Origin: Nostoc sp. ATCC 43529 | GTDB lineage: Bacteria > Cyanobacteriota > Cyanobacteriia > Cyanobacteriales > Nostocaceae | Assembly: GCA_003326205.1 (NCBI GenBank) | Contig: LWTK01000033.1 | Coordinates: forward strand, 62,001 to 126,000 | DNA: 64,000 nucleotides | Direction of reading: 5' to 3' | Shown: in pieces, positions 17,652 to 26,625 of the stretch | Numbering within the stretch: the first letter of the stretch is position 1 | Layout: the number at the start of each line of letters is the position of its first letter | Notes under the pieces: generated by a model | The model's input: only the letters and a program-made list of their open reading frames with translations | What the model was told of the DNA's origin: nothing | Databases searched by the model: none | Translations under genes and position numbers: made by a program

Positions 17652-18239
17652 AGCACTCTGTTGCCATTCTTGCCAGAGTAAAGCAGATAAATGCACTATG
17701 GCCAAAATTAGTGTTGTGGTAGCAATCAGATAAGTGTGTATTGTGTAAAGGTGTTCCACTGTAACAGTGCTAATGGCTCCACCACCTGTGAGGATGTCTC
17801 GCAGTTGTCCACCAATTAGCGGAATCGCTTCGATGGTTCCTAGCTCAATGCTAAAACGCCAGTATCCTTCTTGAGTCCAGTCTAGAATCATGCCCGTCCA
17901 ATCTAGCCCGATGGCACTGAGGGTGAACAAAATGCCGCTAATCCAAGCAGTTAGCCAACTCTTGCGAAATTGGCGACTCAAAAACATGATTACAAGTTGA
18001 ATGAGGGCGATCGCAATTAGGCCGTTACCAGCAAGCTCGTGGGATCTCCAAAATAACCAACCGTATGATAGTTGTGTATTAATCGTCTTCAACGAGTTGT
18101 AAGCACCGCCGGCTGTCGGCTCGTAGTAAAAAGAAAGTAAAACTCCGGTAGAAACGTAAATTAAGCACAGAGTCAGAATTACAACTGATAATATCGTCGC
18201 TACTCGTCGCAAAATCCTATCGAACTGGGTGCTTTGCAT
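17631..18239 (-). CDS. Cytochrome b6-like paralogue (cytochrome b N-terminal domain)
   Basis: The 202-residue integral membrane protein aligns with the four-helix cytochrome b6 core: helix A ends in TGVLLSFYYEPT, helix B has SYGWLFWRSHELAG, helix D has HLYTIHTYLIA. Three of four haem-ligand histidines are present (H67, H168, H183, with the expected 15-residue spacing in helix D). The fourth position, 14 residues after H67, is Q81. The N-terminal Cys that binds haem c_n in true PetB is absent. It is therefore not the photosynthetic PetB but a divergent paralogue, perhaps binding one b haem normally. It is a single gene without a Rieske or subunit IV neighbour. Confidence 0.8.
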   Translation of the reverse strand: MQSTQFDRILRRVATILSVVILTLCLIYVSTGVLLSFYYEPTAGGAYNSLKTINTQLSYGWLFWRSHELAGNGLIAIALIQLVIMFLSRQFRKSWLTAWISGILFTLSAIGLDWTGMILDWTQEGYWRFSIELGTIEAIPLIGGQLRDILTGGGAISTVTVEHLYTIHTYLIATTTLILAIVHLSALLWQEWQQSAEIGVRS

Positions 18240-18341
18240 GGCTCACCCCTCCTGTTCTTAAGTAGGTATTTATTCTTATACAATTATTTTAGCTAAGAAA
18301 TTTTAAGAAGTTTTGCTTTTCTTATATAAAAATAAAGTTTT

Positions 18342-19037
18342 TTAAATTAAATATTGCACCCAAACTTTTAATGGGTCTGGCGAGCCATACCACATACCAG
18401 GACTTCTGGGAGAATGCTTAACACCTTCAATCACCAGATTTTCTGCGCCTTCCAAGTGAGCTGCTTCGATGGGTGTGATTGCATCTCCCCAAGTGTTACC
18501 TTTGCCACAGGTTAATTTGTAACTACTGTAAGCAAACCAGCTACCACGCCGCCTTTCTCCAAAAATAGTTTTGCCCGCCACGCAAACGTAACGAACATTT
18601 TTATAAAAAGCTCCAGGATAGTTATTGGTGACAAAATCCAAATTGGAACGCGTCCAGCGTTCTTGGCTGATGTGGGGTGTACCCAAGGTAATGAGAGTAG
18701 CAACCAAGGGGTGAGCTTGCCAGAGGGATGGCTTGACATCGCCACGTGCCAAATAGGGTTTTTCTCCCATGTAGATACGGGATATCCAACCCCCGGCTGA
18801 GTGACCAATCAAATTAATTTGAGTAGCGTTATATTGCTGCAATGTCTGTTTGACAGTGCGATCAAGTTGTTGCAAAATTGGCGTTATGGGTCTTCCGCCA
18901 ATAGTGGGTAGCCAGTCACGCCGCCGTAGTGGTACTGTGACAGTGGGAAAATTTAACTGTTGTAAAGATTGTTCTAGTTGGCGATAAGCGATCGCGCTTT
19001 CTAGATAACCAGGGACAATAACTGTCGGTAACGGCAT
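18342..19037 (-). CDS. Alpha/beta hydrolase, lipase/esterase-like
   Basis: The 231-residue protein has the nucleophile elbow GHSAGGW at about residues 78-84 (Ser81), preceded by TQINLIGHS. Other blocks are PTVIVPGYLESAIAYRQLEQ at the N-terminus, THWGDAI-like sequence near 190 and a His near the C-terminus in VIEGVKHSPRSPG, which could complete the triad. No signal peptide is visible. It resembles triacylglycerol-lipase-like or PGAP1-like cyanobacterial hydrolases. The substrate is unknown. Confidence 0.85.
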   Translation of the reverse strand: MPLPTVIVPGYLESAIAYRQLEQSLQQLNFPTVTVPLRRRDWLPTIGGRPITPILQQLDRTVKQTLQQYNATQINLIGHSAGGWISRIYMGEKPYLARGDVKPSLWQAHPLVATLITLGTPHISQERWTRSNLDFVTNNYPGAFYKNVRYVCVAGKTIFGERRRGSWFAYSSYKLTCGKGNTWGDAITPIEAAHLEGAENLVIEGVKHSPRSPGMWYGSPDPLKVWVQYLI

Positions 19038-19648
19038 TTAAAATTTTGGCTGCAAGGACTTAAAATTTAGAACTTTTTAACAAAGAATATAGTCAGTAGT
19101 TAGAGGCTAAAGTAGCCATCTTTGACTCAATCTTAGAAGCCCCAAATACATGTTGATGGGTTTTAGGGCTAAAGTATCAACAAATGGTACAGTTCATAAC
19201 AGTTTTAGTGTCGGCTGATGTGGTAAGATTGTTACAAAGGGCGTAGTATCTATCATTTTAGCGTGCCATTTGTTACGTAATCTTTATGGAAAAAAAGGCA
19301 GTAGCAAAGACTAAAAAATAGCTCGAATGTTCGGATACAGCAGAAGTTATCAGAAATATGAAGTAGATAAATAACCGAAATATTACTTTTAATAGTGTGC
19401 TTTATAACAATAAAAAATCAAAATTAGTGATTATTTAAACATTTTTTAGCAAGCCCAATTTAACAATATGATAGAGCATCATTAAGAAATTCAAAACTTG
19501 AGGAAATGGTAATCTTAGCGTCTGGATTGCCAGCATAGGAAGTTATTATTTCCTTAGAGGGAAGCATCTCTTGGAATATATTGCAATATAGTCACCAGAG
19601 ATAAAATTGTTAGCCAACTGCAACTGAGTCGAGTGAACGATAACAGCC
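19038..19648. other. Gene-free AT-rich spacer upstream of the TonB-like gene
   Basis: About 610 bp between divergent genes with no supportable ORF or RNA gene on either strand. Promoters for both flanking genes must lie here, but no box convinces me. Confidence 0.55.
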
Positions 19649-21241
19649 ATGTCTTACGTCTCCCTGCTGAAAAATATACCAGAAGTTATTACCCAGCCAA
19701 TTGGGATAGCAGCGATAGCTTCTGTTGGCATCCACGGTGCGATCGCCATGATTGTACCATTGATGCCCATAGACTCCAGTAAGCCTAAGGAAACGGCATC
19801 ATCAAAAACCGTCGGACTTATGGAATTGAGCCAAGTCGACCAAAGCCGTTTACCCCAAAGCACACCCCAACCGCAAGTAGGTTTACAACAATTTCCGCCA
19901 ATAGCGCCACTTTCTGCACCAAATTTTAACGCCCAGACTGTATTACCTCCATTGGCATCACCGCCAACTAGTCAGTTAGTATTGCCTCCCCTACCTCCAT
20001 CAGCTAATAGCTACCGGGTTTCCTCTGTGCCTACAAGACAGTCTCTGCGGAGGATTCCCAATTATAATTTTGGATTTGACGCTTCTAAATTTGACAGTTC
20101 TAAATACAATAACACCCCAAAATTTTCGCCATCAGTTCCTTCAGTTCCTCGTTTGAGTCAAAGCGGGAGCAAATACGAGTCGCCTCAACCGCTGGCTGTA
20201 AATAGGTTGCCACAATTGCAGTCACAGAACATACCTGATGATATTCTGCAAAATGCCCAATCTCGCAACCTTTCTGATATTCCTCCCGTTACAACACCAC
20301 AGGTAAATCCAACTCCCCAAATGGCGCAACCAACTGGTGATGCGTCTAAAACTGCTCAAAACTCCTTGATAGATTCTCTAAAAGAAGGTCGAGGAAATAG
20401 CAATACTTTAATGGGAACTAGGGGAATTGTATCCCAGGCAAGCAATTTATCGCCCAAAGGAACTCAACAAACAATTGCACAACTGGATTCTTACGATGCT
20501 CTCAGAAAAGAAGTCCAGAAAGAATACCCCAATGCTGAACAAAAACCAGTTATTCGGCAAACAGTAGCTACAGATAAGCCGAATGTGGAAGGGGCTGTTT
20601 TGGGTGTATTAGTGGTAGATCCTGATGGCAAAGTCTTAGATATCAAGTTCCAAGACAAGTTACTCTCCCCCGAATTGCGAACAAAAGCAAGGGAATACTT
20701 TAACAAACAATCCCCCAAGGGAGATAAAAAGATCAGTTCTTATCCATTTAACCTAGTCTTCCAAAACGGTAGCAATACAATTGGAACGACTCAAGACCAA
20801 AAGCCCTTTCCATTAGCACCAGCAGGCAACAGCAATCAGCTAACGCCATCGCCTGCGTCTACTTCTAAACCATTTTCAAAAGCGCCAGTCACAACTAATC
20901 AGTCTGCGCCTTTACCCGCACGTACTCTCAAGCCGTTAGTTGTGCCAGGAGTAAATAACAACTCACCAACAGATGCTGCAAAGCCATCATCCGAAGTCCA
21001 AATCAAGAATAATCAGCCTGCGTCCTTACGTACAAATATTCTCAAACCATTAGTTCTACCAAAAATCAATACCAATCAAACCCAGCCTTTACCAGCAGCT
21101 AGTAGTTCTTCTGAACCGCTATTAACGCCAAGAGTTAATAATAAAAATCAGCCTGCATCGACTTCTGAATCAAAGCAAGAATTACTACAACAGTTGCGCC
21201 AACTCAAGGGAAATACACAAAAGTCTACTCCAGAAAAATAG
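19649..21241 (+). CDS. TonB-family protein with internal TonB-C-like domain and Pro-rich repeats
   Basis: The protein has 530 residues: an N-terminal membrane anchor (GIAAIASVGIHGAIAMIVPL, about 18-37), then a Pro/Gln/Ser-rich region (about 60-250) as in periplasm-spanning TonB linkers, then at about 280-375 a domain resembling TonB-C (YDALRKEVQKEYPNAEQ, VEGAVLGVLVVDPDGKVLDI, FNLVFQNG). Unusually about 150 more residues follow, with loose repeats of the form (T/L)xKPLVxPxxNxN. TonB couples inner-membrane proton motive force to outer-membrane receptors. No exbB/exbD or receptor lies nearby. Confidence 0.7.
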   Translation: MSYVSLLKNIPEVITQPIGIAAIASVGIHGAIAMIVPLMPIDSSKPKETASSKTVGLMELSQVDQSRLPQSTPQPQVGLQQFPPIAPLSAPNFNAQTVLPPLASPPTSQLVLPPLPPSANSYRVSSVPTRQSLRRIPNYNFGFDASKFDSSKYNNTPKFSPSVPSVPRLSQSGSKYESPQPLAVNRLPQLQSQNIPDDILQNAQSRNLSDIPPVTTPQVNPTPQMAQPTGDASKTAQNSLIDSLKEGRGNSNTLMGTRGIVSQASNLSPKGTQQTIAQLDSYDALRKEVQKEYPNAEQKPVIRQTVATDKPNVEGAVLGVLVVDPDGKVLDIKFQDKLLSPELRTKAREYFNKQSPKGDKKISSYPFNLVFQNGSNTIGTTQDQKPFPLAPAGNSNQLTPSPASTSKPFSKAPVTTNQSAPLPARTLKPLVVPGVNNNSPTDAAKPSSEVQIKNNQPASLRTNILKPLVLPKINTNQTQPLPAASSSSEPLLTPRVNNKNQPASTSESKQELLQQLRQLKGNTQKSTPEK

Positions 21242-21368
21242 CCACTTCTTTGGCATACTAAATTCAACTCTGGTTAGTAGATTTGTAATTACAGGTTTGA
21301 GCAATTTGTCTTCTAGGTTGCTAAGGCTAGATAAAACACCAGTTAAGGTTAATCCAAAGAAAGATAAT

Positions 21369-21393
21369 CCCAAGTGAAACTTTTTCACTTGGG
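21369..21393. terminator. Hairpin CCCAAGTGAAA / TTTCACTTGGG
   Basis: A perfect 11-bp inverted repeat with a 3-base loop lies about 130 bp past the stop of the TonB-like gene. It may end that transcript. No long T-tract follows, so the terminator call is tentative. Confidence 0.5.
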
Positions 21394-21619
21394 GAACTCC
21401 AGGAAATAAATTATCCTTCTTGAAGTTGCTTACACTTGACTGTGAACAGCGGGATATTCTTGTATTAACAAAATCTTCTAGATCTCCTTAAATCTGGCTT
21501 GAAATGGTAATTTAATTCCAGTTACCTCGTTTTCAGGTTAAGGAGAATCTAGAAGTGCCTAAAATCACAACCAACCTCTTTTGAGACAACTTCTGAGGCT
21601 GATTTTTGTAGATAAGCGC

Positions 21620-22063
21620 CTAAGTTGCTGCTTTTTTATATGTTAATGCTGAACCAAGTCCTATAGCAGCAAAAGATAGTAAGCCCAAAATTGAAGTCGG
21701 TTCTGGAACAGTCGTTGTAGTACTATCAGAGATTACAATGTTATCAAATTGGTGAAACGGGCTAACTTGCTGCCAGCTTGTTGAAATAATGTTTGTAAAA
21801 TTTGTAAAGTTAAAAGTTTGGAATCCTTTAATACCATTTAGGGTAAAGGTATTAGAAATAGTTGAACTATCAGCTTTGACTCCAACAAACGTGACTGTAG
21901 ATGACTCAAAAAGCTCATTTAGTTCTCCCAAATCAATTGAAAGAAGATCGAAAGCACCGCCATCACTTTTATTTAAAACTATTGTACCATTAGGTGTATT
22001 GTTAAATTCTGAATTAAAAAACCCTCTGATACACCAAAGGGTTGTTGTTGTGAGATTAATTTT
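21620..22063 (-). pseudogene. 5'-truncated PEP-CTERM sorting-domain protein
   Basis: The frame is open back to a stop at 22066 but has no ATG/GTG and no signal peptide. The only possible start is a TTG at 21931, in the middle of the conserved region (NSEFNNTPNGTIVLNKS precedes it). The C-terminus has the PEP-CTERM signal: VPEPTS, then a membrane helix ILGLLSFAAIGLGSA, then basic YKK. Full-length family members are exported, and exosortase recognises this signal. The N-terminal part, including the signal peptide, is lost, so this is most likely a remnant. Confidence 0.7.
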
Positions 22064-22088
22064 TCACTTATAGCAGCTTAAGCATAAA

Positions 22089-22112
22089 CCCTGACGGCAA
22101 TAGCTTTCAGGG
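22089..22112 (-). terminator. Weak terminator-like hairpin 3' of the cytochrome c6 gene
   Basis: A 6-bp stem CCCTGA/TCAGGG sits 17 bases past the stop of the cytochrome c6 gene and on the minus strand is followed by TTTATGCTT. The stem is short, hence moderate confidence. Confidence 0.45.
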
Positions 22113-22128
22113 CTGTTACTGGTATATT

Positions 22129-22473
22129 TTACCAGCCTTGTTCTGCATTCTGAAAAACGTAAGCTGCTACCTGTAAAATTTCCTCAGAAGTTAACTTGTC
22201 TTTAAAGGCAGGCATGGCATTTTTGCCATGTTGTACTTGGTGGATAATCGCCTGAATTGAGTCGTTATCATAATTTTTTAGGTACTTTGACAATGCTTGC
22301 TTTTTCAAGGTTTTCTCGGCGATGAGGATGTTACCGCCACCAATATGGCAAGAAGCGCAGTTATCCTCGAAAATTTTAGCACCGTTGGATGTTTCGGCTG
22401 CTAGTGCTGGACTGATGAATGTGAGTTTGAATAAGGCGATCGCTAACAGCAAAATTAATAAAAGTATTCTCAA
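22129..22473 (-). CDS. petJ: Cytochrome c6 (soluble lumenal c-type cytochrome)
   Basis: The 114-residue precursor has a hydrophobic signal peptide ending ...SPALA (cleavage near residue 25), haem-binding motif C39-A-S-C42-H43 and axial Met87 in KNAMPAF, with the family C-terminus [18 protein letters not shown]. Cytochrome c6 carries electrons from cytochrome b6f to photosystem I or oxidase in the thylakoid lumen, replacing plastocyanin when copper is scarce. The start is TTG at 22473, supported by GAGGAAA upstream. The plastocyanin gene lies next to it on the same strand. A c6 paralogue cannot be excluded, since Nostoc genomes carry several. Confidence 0.88.
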   Translation of the reverse strand: MRILLLILLLAIALFKLTFISPALAAETSNGAKIFEDNCASCHIGGGNILIAEKTLKKQALSKYLKNYDNDSIQAIIHQVQHGKNAMPAFKDKLTSEEILQVAAYVFQNAEQGW

Positions 22474-22731
22474 AAGAATTTCCTCGCAACAAGCCTCCAG
22501 GAAGAGTATAAACGCGATCGATCCTTAGATTAAGTCCAATTCGATCAAAATTGGCGGTAACTAGTTCACCCCTTTGTTGCTACCCAGTGCTTAGCATCTT
22601 AGGTGGGCAGATGACTTGTTACCGCCATTATCCATTGTCTGGTCACTCTAGGAGTGTAGCGTGTTGCTTATAAGCTGATTTCACTGAGAAAAGCTGAAAA
22701 TATCATCTAGTGCCAACGACGATATTTCTAG

Positions 22732-23148
22732 CTATTGAACAGTGATTGTACCAACCATGCCAGCACCACGGTGAGGTTCGCAGTAGAAGGTGTAGTCACC
22801 AGCAGGTGCGTCTGCGGGGAAGGTAGTTGATACTTTTTGGCCGGGACTCATCAACTGTTTTTTATGAGACAGAGAAGCTGCTAATTCCTTGCTGCTACCT
22901 GGGTTTTTCGCAGGATCGAACACAACATTATGGGGAGGAACTTTATTGTTCACCCATTCAATTGTGTCACCTGGTTTAATTGTCAATTTTTTCGGTTCAA
23001 ATGCCAGCATTCCTTTATCACTACCAAGTTTCACCTGGTATGTTTCAGCCGCAGCGCTGGGGGTAAAAACAGCAAAGCTGCTAACAACTAAAAGGATTGT
23101 TAACACAGCCAGGCTCAGGCGTCGCCAGCTTGCCGAAATAAATTTCAT
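22732..23148 (-). CDS. petE: Plastocyanin
   Basis: The 138-residue precursor has a twin-arginine-like/Sec signal peptide (SWRRLSLAVLTILLVVSSFA, cleavage near residue 34). The type-1 copper ligands are all present: H73 (VPPHNVVFD), C123, H126 and M131 (FYCEPHRGAGM). Plastocyanin transfers electrons from cytochrome f to P700 in the thylakoid lumen. Length is normal. It lies between the cytochrome c6 gene and psbV, all on the minus strand but with 250-340 bp spacers, so each probably has its own promoter. Confidence 0.97.
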   Translation of the reverse strand: MKFISASWRRLSLAVLTILLVVSSFAVFTPSAAAETYQVKLGSDKGMLAFEPKKLTIKPGDTIEWVNNKVPPHNVVFDPAKNPGSSKELAASLSHKKQLMSPGQKVSTTFPADAPAGDYTFYCEPHRGAGMVGTITVQ

Positions 23149-23485
23149 GACTCTCTCCTAAACAAACATTTCTTTTCCTTTCTCATTTTAAATAAAAATC
23201 AACGCCAAATATGACAATATGTCGTAGATACAATTTTTTTTTAAGAATAGGCAGAAAACTATAATGAAAAGCTGTGCAATCAGTAATAGATACTAGACTG
23301 CCATACTCCAGAAAGTCTTTGTATGAAAGCAGGGATTGGGGATTGAGGACTGGGCGCTAGAAAGCAGGGGGGCACAAGAGAAGTTGTTGCAAGTCATTAC
23401 CCTGTACCCCCCTGCCCCTAGAGCCTCTTCCCAATACCCAATACCCAATCCCAAAGGCTTGGCACTAATGTGCTAATTGAGGGAT
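23149..23485. other. petE upstream region with GGGATTG/CCCAATA repeats
   Basis: There is no ORF. Between about 23330 and 23455 there are short repeats (GGGATTGGGGATTGAGGACT and, inverted, CCAATACCCAATACCCAATC), again an STRR pair that could form a stem. The petE promoter should lie in 23150-23300. I cannot identify a copper-responsive site. Confidence 0.55.
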
Positions 23486-23977
23486 TTAGTAATAGATTTT
23501 TCCACCACCCCATTTATCACCAACAACTTTGGGTTGTAGGAGAATGTGACCAGCGATCGCTACTAAATCATCATCCGTCAGATTTCGCATTTCTGTGAAA
23601 ATATCTGCACTCTTAGTGCTGGGATGTAATTCGGAAATTTCCTCTACCCCGTCGTAAGTAGTGGGATTTTTCATGTAATCCACCAAACCTTCAATGTTAT
23701 TACGGTTTGGTGTTGCCAATGCCAAAGCTTCTGGCTCTAGTCCCACGTTCTGGTTAGTCTTGGTAACGCCACCAACGTGACATTGGGCGCAAGCGTAAGC
23801 AAATAAAGCTTTACCTTCTTTGACTTGTTTGAGGCTAAGTACAATGGTGTCACCCTTATCGTTTAATGGCACTGTCCGGGTAGCTTTGTCCAGTTCCAAT
23901 GCTGTCGCGCTACCGACAATCAACCCAAACGCGAGTAAAAAAGTAGCCACAACAACGCCAATTAGTCTTCTAAACAT
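23486..23977 (-). CDS. psbV: Cytochrome c550, extrinsic photosystem II subunit
   Basis: The 163-residue precursor has a signal peptide ending SATA (mature from about residue 27), haem motif C63-A-Q-C66-H67 and second axial ligand His118, which is His92 of the mature protein as in characterised PsbV. PsbV stabilises the Mn4CaO5 cluster on the lumenal face of photosystem II. The C-terminus PKVVGDKWGGGKIYY is canonical. petE lies downstream on the same strand, an order I recall from other Nostoc genomes. Confidence 0.97.
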   Translation of the reverse strand: MFRRLIGVVVATFLLAFGLIVGSATALELDKATRTVPLNDKGDTIVLSLKQVKEGKALFAYACAQCHVGGVTKTNQNVGLEPEALALATPNRNNIEGLVDYMKNPTTYDGVEEISELHPSTKSADIFTEMRNLTDDDLVAIAGHILLQPKVVGDKWGGGKIYY

Positions 23978-24025
23978 GTTTCCCCTTAAAGATTTTGACG
24001 CTCAACACAGCTAATAAAACGATGC

Positions 24026-24271
24026 TCAATCTCCATATCCAAAGCGTGAGATACCCCTTGAGGTGATTTCGGTACCACCCACCGAATCTCCAACCCTTCG
24101 GGGTATATCAGACGATATTTGGAAAATAATTGCCTTTGCATCCTCTAACGCCAAACGGCTCTTTTGGTGTTTGTCGGCAATTAAGAGTTGGTTGTCGAGA
24201 GAAAACAATTTTTCTACAGTCATGCTGTAGTCGGCTGTTATCTCTGCGATCGATAGGTTTGCAAAACCCAT
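24026..24271 (-). CDS. Small conserved protein upstream of psbV
   Basis: The 81-residue ORF starts at an ATG and ends 48 bp before psbV on the same strand. The segment NLSIAEITADYSMTVEKLFS, then RLALEDAKAIIFQI, looks like a small helical cyanobacterial family with an SxxEV / RLALEDAKAII pattern (similar in style to IF2 N-terminal helices). The last 25 residues look random and may result from a frameshift or drift. Identity is from memory of the pattern only. Function unknown. Confidence 0.5.
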   Translation of the reverse strand: MGFANLSIAEITADYSMTVEKLFSLDNQLLIADKHQKSRLALEDAKAIIFQISSDIPRRVGDSVGGTEITSRGISRFGYGD

Positions 24272-24361
24272 AATGCTTGTTAACTGATATATAGAGATTG
24301 AGTCGCTGTAATACCAATATCACGTTAGGAGTGCAATTTGTTGCCCAAAATACGGTTTGGG

Positions 24362-24605
24362 GGATAGGGCATTGGGGATGGGGCATGGGGCATGGGGCAT
24401 TGGGAGATAATGAGATGGGGGGACAGGGGAAGTGTTGTAGCGGTAAAAGAGTTAATCGAAATTAAAGAAGTTAATGATTGTTGAGTTATTGATAGTGAAA
24501 TTTGAACCTGTGAGGTTTGACAATGAACTTCTGAGCTTGGAATTTCAAGTTTGACAAATCCGCAATGCCCCATGCCCCATGCCCAATGCCCCATGTCCCA
24601 TCCCC
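24362..24605. repeat. Inverted pair of GGGGCAT-type heptamer arrays
   Basis: The left array (about 24362-24406, GGGGCATGGGGCATGGGGCA) and the right array (about 24563-24605, GCCCCATGCCCCATGCCCAA) are reverse complements of the same heptamer, separated by about 155 bp. They could form a long imperfect stem. The region between contains no supported gene. Confidence 0.75.
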
Positions 24606-24612
24606 AAGATTA

Positions 24613-25449
24613 TTAACCTTTCCCGCCGGTAAATGTGACGCTTTGGATAAAGTAGCGGTTAAAGAAGGCATAAATACTTAAAGCTGGTAGGGTAAATACC
24701 ATTGAGGCTGCCATGATATAGTTCCAATAGCTAATATATTGACCTTTAAAGGTATTTAGCCCCAAGGGTAAGGTAAACATTTCTGGGTCAAAGAGGATAA
24801 CTATAGGCAGCAAGAAATTATTCCAGCTTGCCATAAACACAAAAACTGTCTGGGCTGCTAGTGCTGGTTTTGCCAAAGGTAAAACAATATGCCGAAAAAT
24901 TCCAAAGGTATTTAAGCCATCAAGTTGACCGGCTTGTTCTAATTCTTTGGGAAAATTCACGAAAAACTGTCGCATCATAAAGATGAAGGTGGCATTGACC
25001 ATGCTGGGGACAATCATCCCTTGGTAGGAATTCAGCCAGCCGATCGCTTTTAAAATCAAAAACGTAGGAATTAAGGTAATCTGGGCTGGTACTGCCAGTA
25101 CTATCAAGATTAAGAAGAACCAAAAGCGCTTGCCCACAAACCGCAGTCTGGCTAAGGCATAACCCGCCATTGAATTTAACAACAAGTTTAAAACAGTGAC
25201 GCTGACGGCAATTACCACACTGTTAAACAGCCAGCGCCAAAATAGCGGTTCTTGTAAAAAGATTTGTCTGTAGTTTTCGAGGGTGAAATGTTTGGGGAAA
25301 AAGTTCGGTTCACCACTGACAATTTCTGTTAGCGGCTTAAATGACGCTGAAAGTGCCCAGAGAAACGGAATGAGGGTAATGAGGGCATAGAGTGTCAGCA
25401 AGATATATAAGAGGACTTTAGGCCAGGACAAGCCAGAAATTCTAGTCAA
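24613..25449 (-). CDS. Sugar ABC transporter permease (MalG/UgpE type)
   Basis: The 278-residue protein has six membrane segments and the EAA loop EQAGQLDGLNTFGIFRHIVL with the downstream PLAKPAL. It is the second permease of a carbohydrate-uptake-1 ABC importer in the cytoplasmic membrane. The start is TTG at 25449, overlapping the stop of the upstream permease (TTGA), so the two are translationally coupled. No ATPase gene is in the window. Cyanobacterial systems often share a common MsmK-like ATPase. Confidence 0.93.
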   Translation of the reverse strand: MTRISGLSWPKVLLYILLTLYALITLIPFLWALSASFKPLTEIVSGEPNFFPKHFTLENYRQIFLQEPLFWRWLFNSVVIAVSVTVLNLLLNSMAGYALARLRFVGKRFWFFLILIVLAVPAQITLIPTFLILKAIGWLNSYQGMIVPSMVNATFIFMMRQFFVNFPKELEQAGQLDGLNTFGIFRHIVLPLAKPALAAQTVFVFMASWNNFLLPIVILFDPEMFTLPLGLNTFKGQYISYWNYIMAASMVFTLPALSIYAFFNRYFIQSVTFTGGKG

Positions 25450-26354
25450 CTGTGTTCGCCTCCAAAAAGTCGCCGCGCAATTATAGTCAGGGTAATGATG
25501 ACTGCTGCCAATAAGAAGGCGATCGCAGCAGCATATCCCATCTGTAAATTGCGAAACACAGCTTGGTAAACTAGTAGCACCACAGATAAGGTAGCGTTAT
25601 TTGGGCCGCCAGTACCGCCAGAGAAAATGTAAGACTGGTCAAACAATTGAAAAGTGCCAATCACTCCCATCGCCACCACGAAGAAGGTTACAGGCTTGAG
25701 CAAAGGAATAGTAATGTAAATAAATTGCCGCCATTCATTTGCGCCATCAAGTTCTGCGGCTTCATACAGTGTTTGGGGGATATCCTGCAAAGCCGCTAGG
25801 TAAATCACCATAAAAAACGGCGCAGTTGACCAAATGTTCATAATCATAATTCCTTTAAGGGCAACTGCTGGGTCACCCAACCAGTTATAAGTAGGTAACC
25901 CTACAAACGCCAGAAAATCGTTTAGTAGCCCATCGGTGTTATAAATCCACATGAAGATCAGCGTCAGCACTGCTGAAGAAGTGACTGTGGGCAAAAAGTA
26001 GAGAATACGCCACCAGTTTTTACCACGTATTCCAGAATTGAGAGTTACCGCCAAAATTAAGGCTAGGACTGTTTGAGTTGGCACAACAATGGCTACATAT
26101 TCGGCGGTGTTTCTCAAAGCAATCCAAACCCGTTCATCTTCAACTAATCGCGTGAAGTTGCGAAACCCTACGAATTCGTAATGAATACCGCCTAGAAGTT
26201 GAACTTTTTGCAGAGAAAGAAAAACAGCAAAGAGAATAGGTAAAACCACAAAAGTCCCTAAAATCAAAATGGTAGGCATCATGAACATATACCCAGCCAA
26301 ATCTTCTGTGATGTTCCACCTAGGGTTTTGCTGCCGCCTGTTGATTTCAAACAC
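25446..26354 (-). CDS. Sugar ABC transporter permease (MalF/UgpA type)
   Basis: The 302-residue protein has six membrane segments. It contains LAGYMFMMPTILILGTFVVL near the N-terminus and the EAA loop LYEAAELDGANEWRQFIYIT. It pairs with the MalG-type permease, whose start overlaps its stop. It starts at GTG 26354 with a good GGAGG site 9 bases upstream. The matching substrate-binding protein is probably the one at 31596-32864, 5 kb away on the same strand. Confidence 0.93.
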   Translation of the reverse strand: MFEINRRQQNPRWNITEDLAGYMFMMPTILILGTFVVLPILFAVFLSLQKVQLLGGIHYEFVGFRNFTRLVEDERVWIALRNTAEYVAIVVPTQTVLALILAVTLNSGIRGKNWWRILYFLPTVTSSAVLTLIFMWIYNTDGLLNDFLAFVGLPTYNWLGDPAVALKGIMIMNIWSTAPFFMVIYLAALQDIPQTLYEAAELDGANEWRQFIYITIPLLKPVTFFVVAMGVIGTFQLFDQSYIFSGGTGGPNNATLSVVLLVYQAVFRNLQMGYAAAIAFLLAAVIITLTIIARRLFGGEHS

Positions 26355-26625
26355 TATTAAACCTCCGTTTAATCCCCCACTAACCAGGCTGTAGCGATGA
26401 GTCGTGCATAATTATTTTTCGCGCTACTTTGTGACTACGTACTTTTACCTTTTTTGGCGAAAAATGTTCAGCCTGATTGAATGAGTCTTGATGCTTGGAA
26501 AGGGTAAATGCAGGCTTGCTGACAAACTATCCCTTGCGTGAGTTAGCTCGATATGTGACTTAGGGAACTATATATTTAGTTTCCTTGGGATGCTAATTAA
26601 ACCTACTCAAGCAATAGGATACAAA

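Noticed and set aside
17631..18239. Calling the cytochrome b6-like gene petB
   Set aside because: It lacks one ligand His and the haem c_n Cys, and has no petD neighbour. True PetB is highly conserved, so this is a paralogue.
24108..24671. Minus-strand ORFs reading through the GGGGCAT/GCCCCAT repeats
   Set aside because: They consist mostly of translated heptamer repeats (MGHWAWGMGH and the like) and have no independent support.
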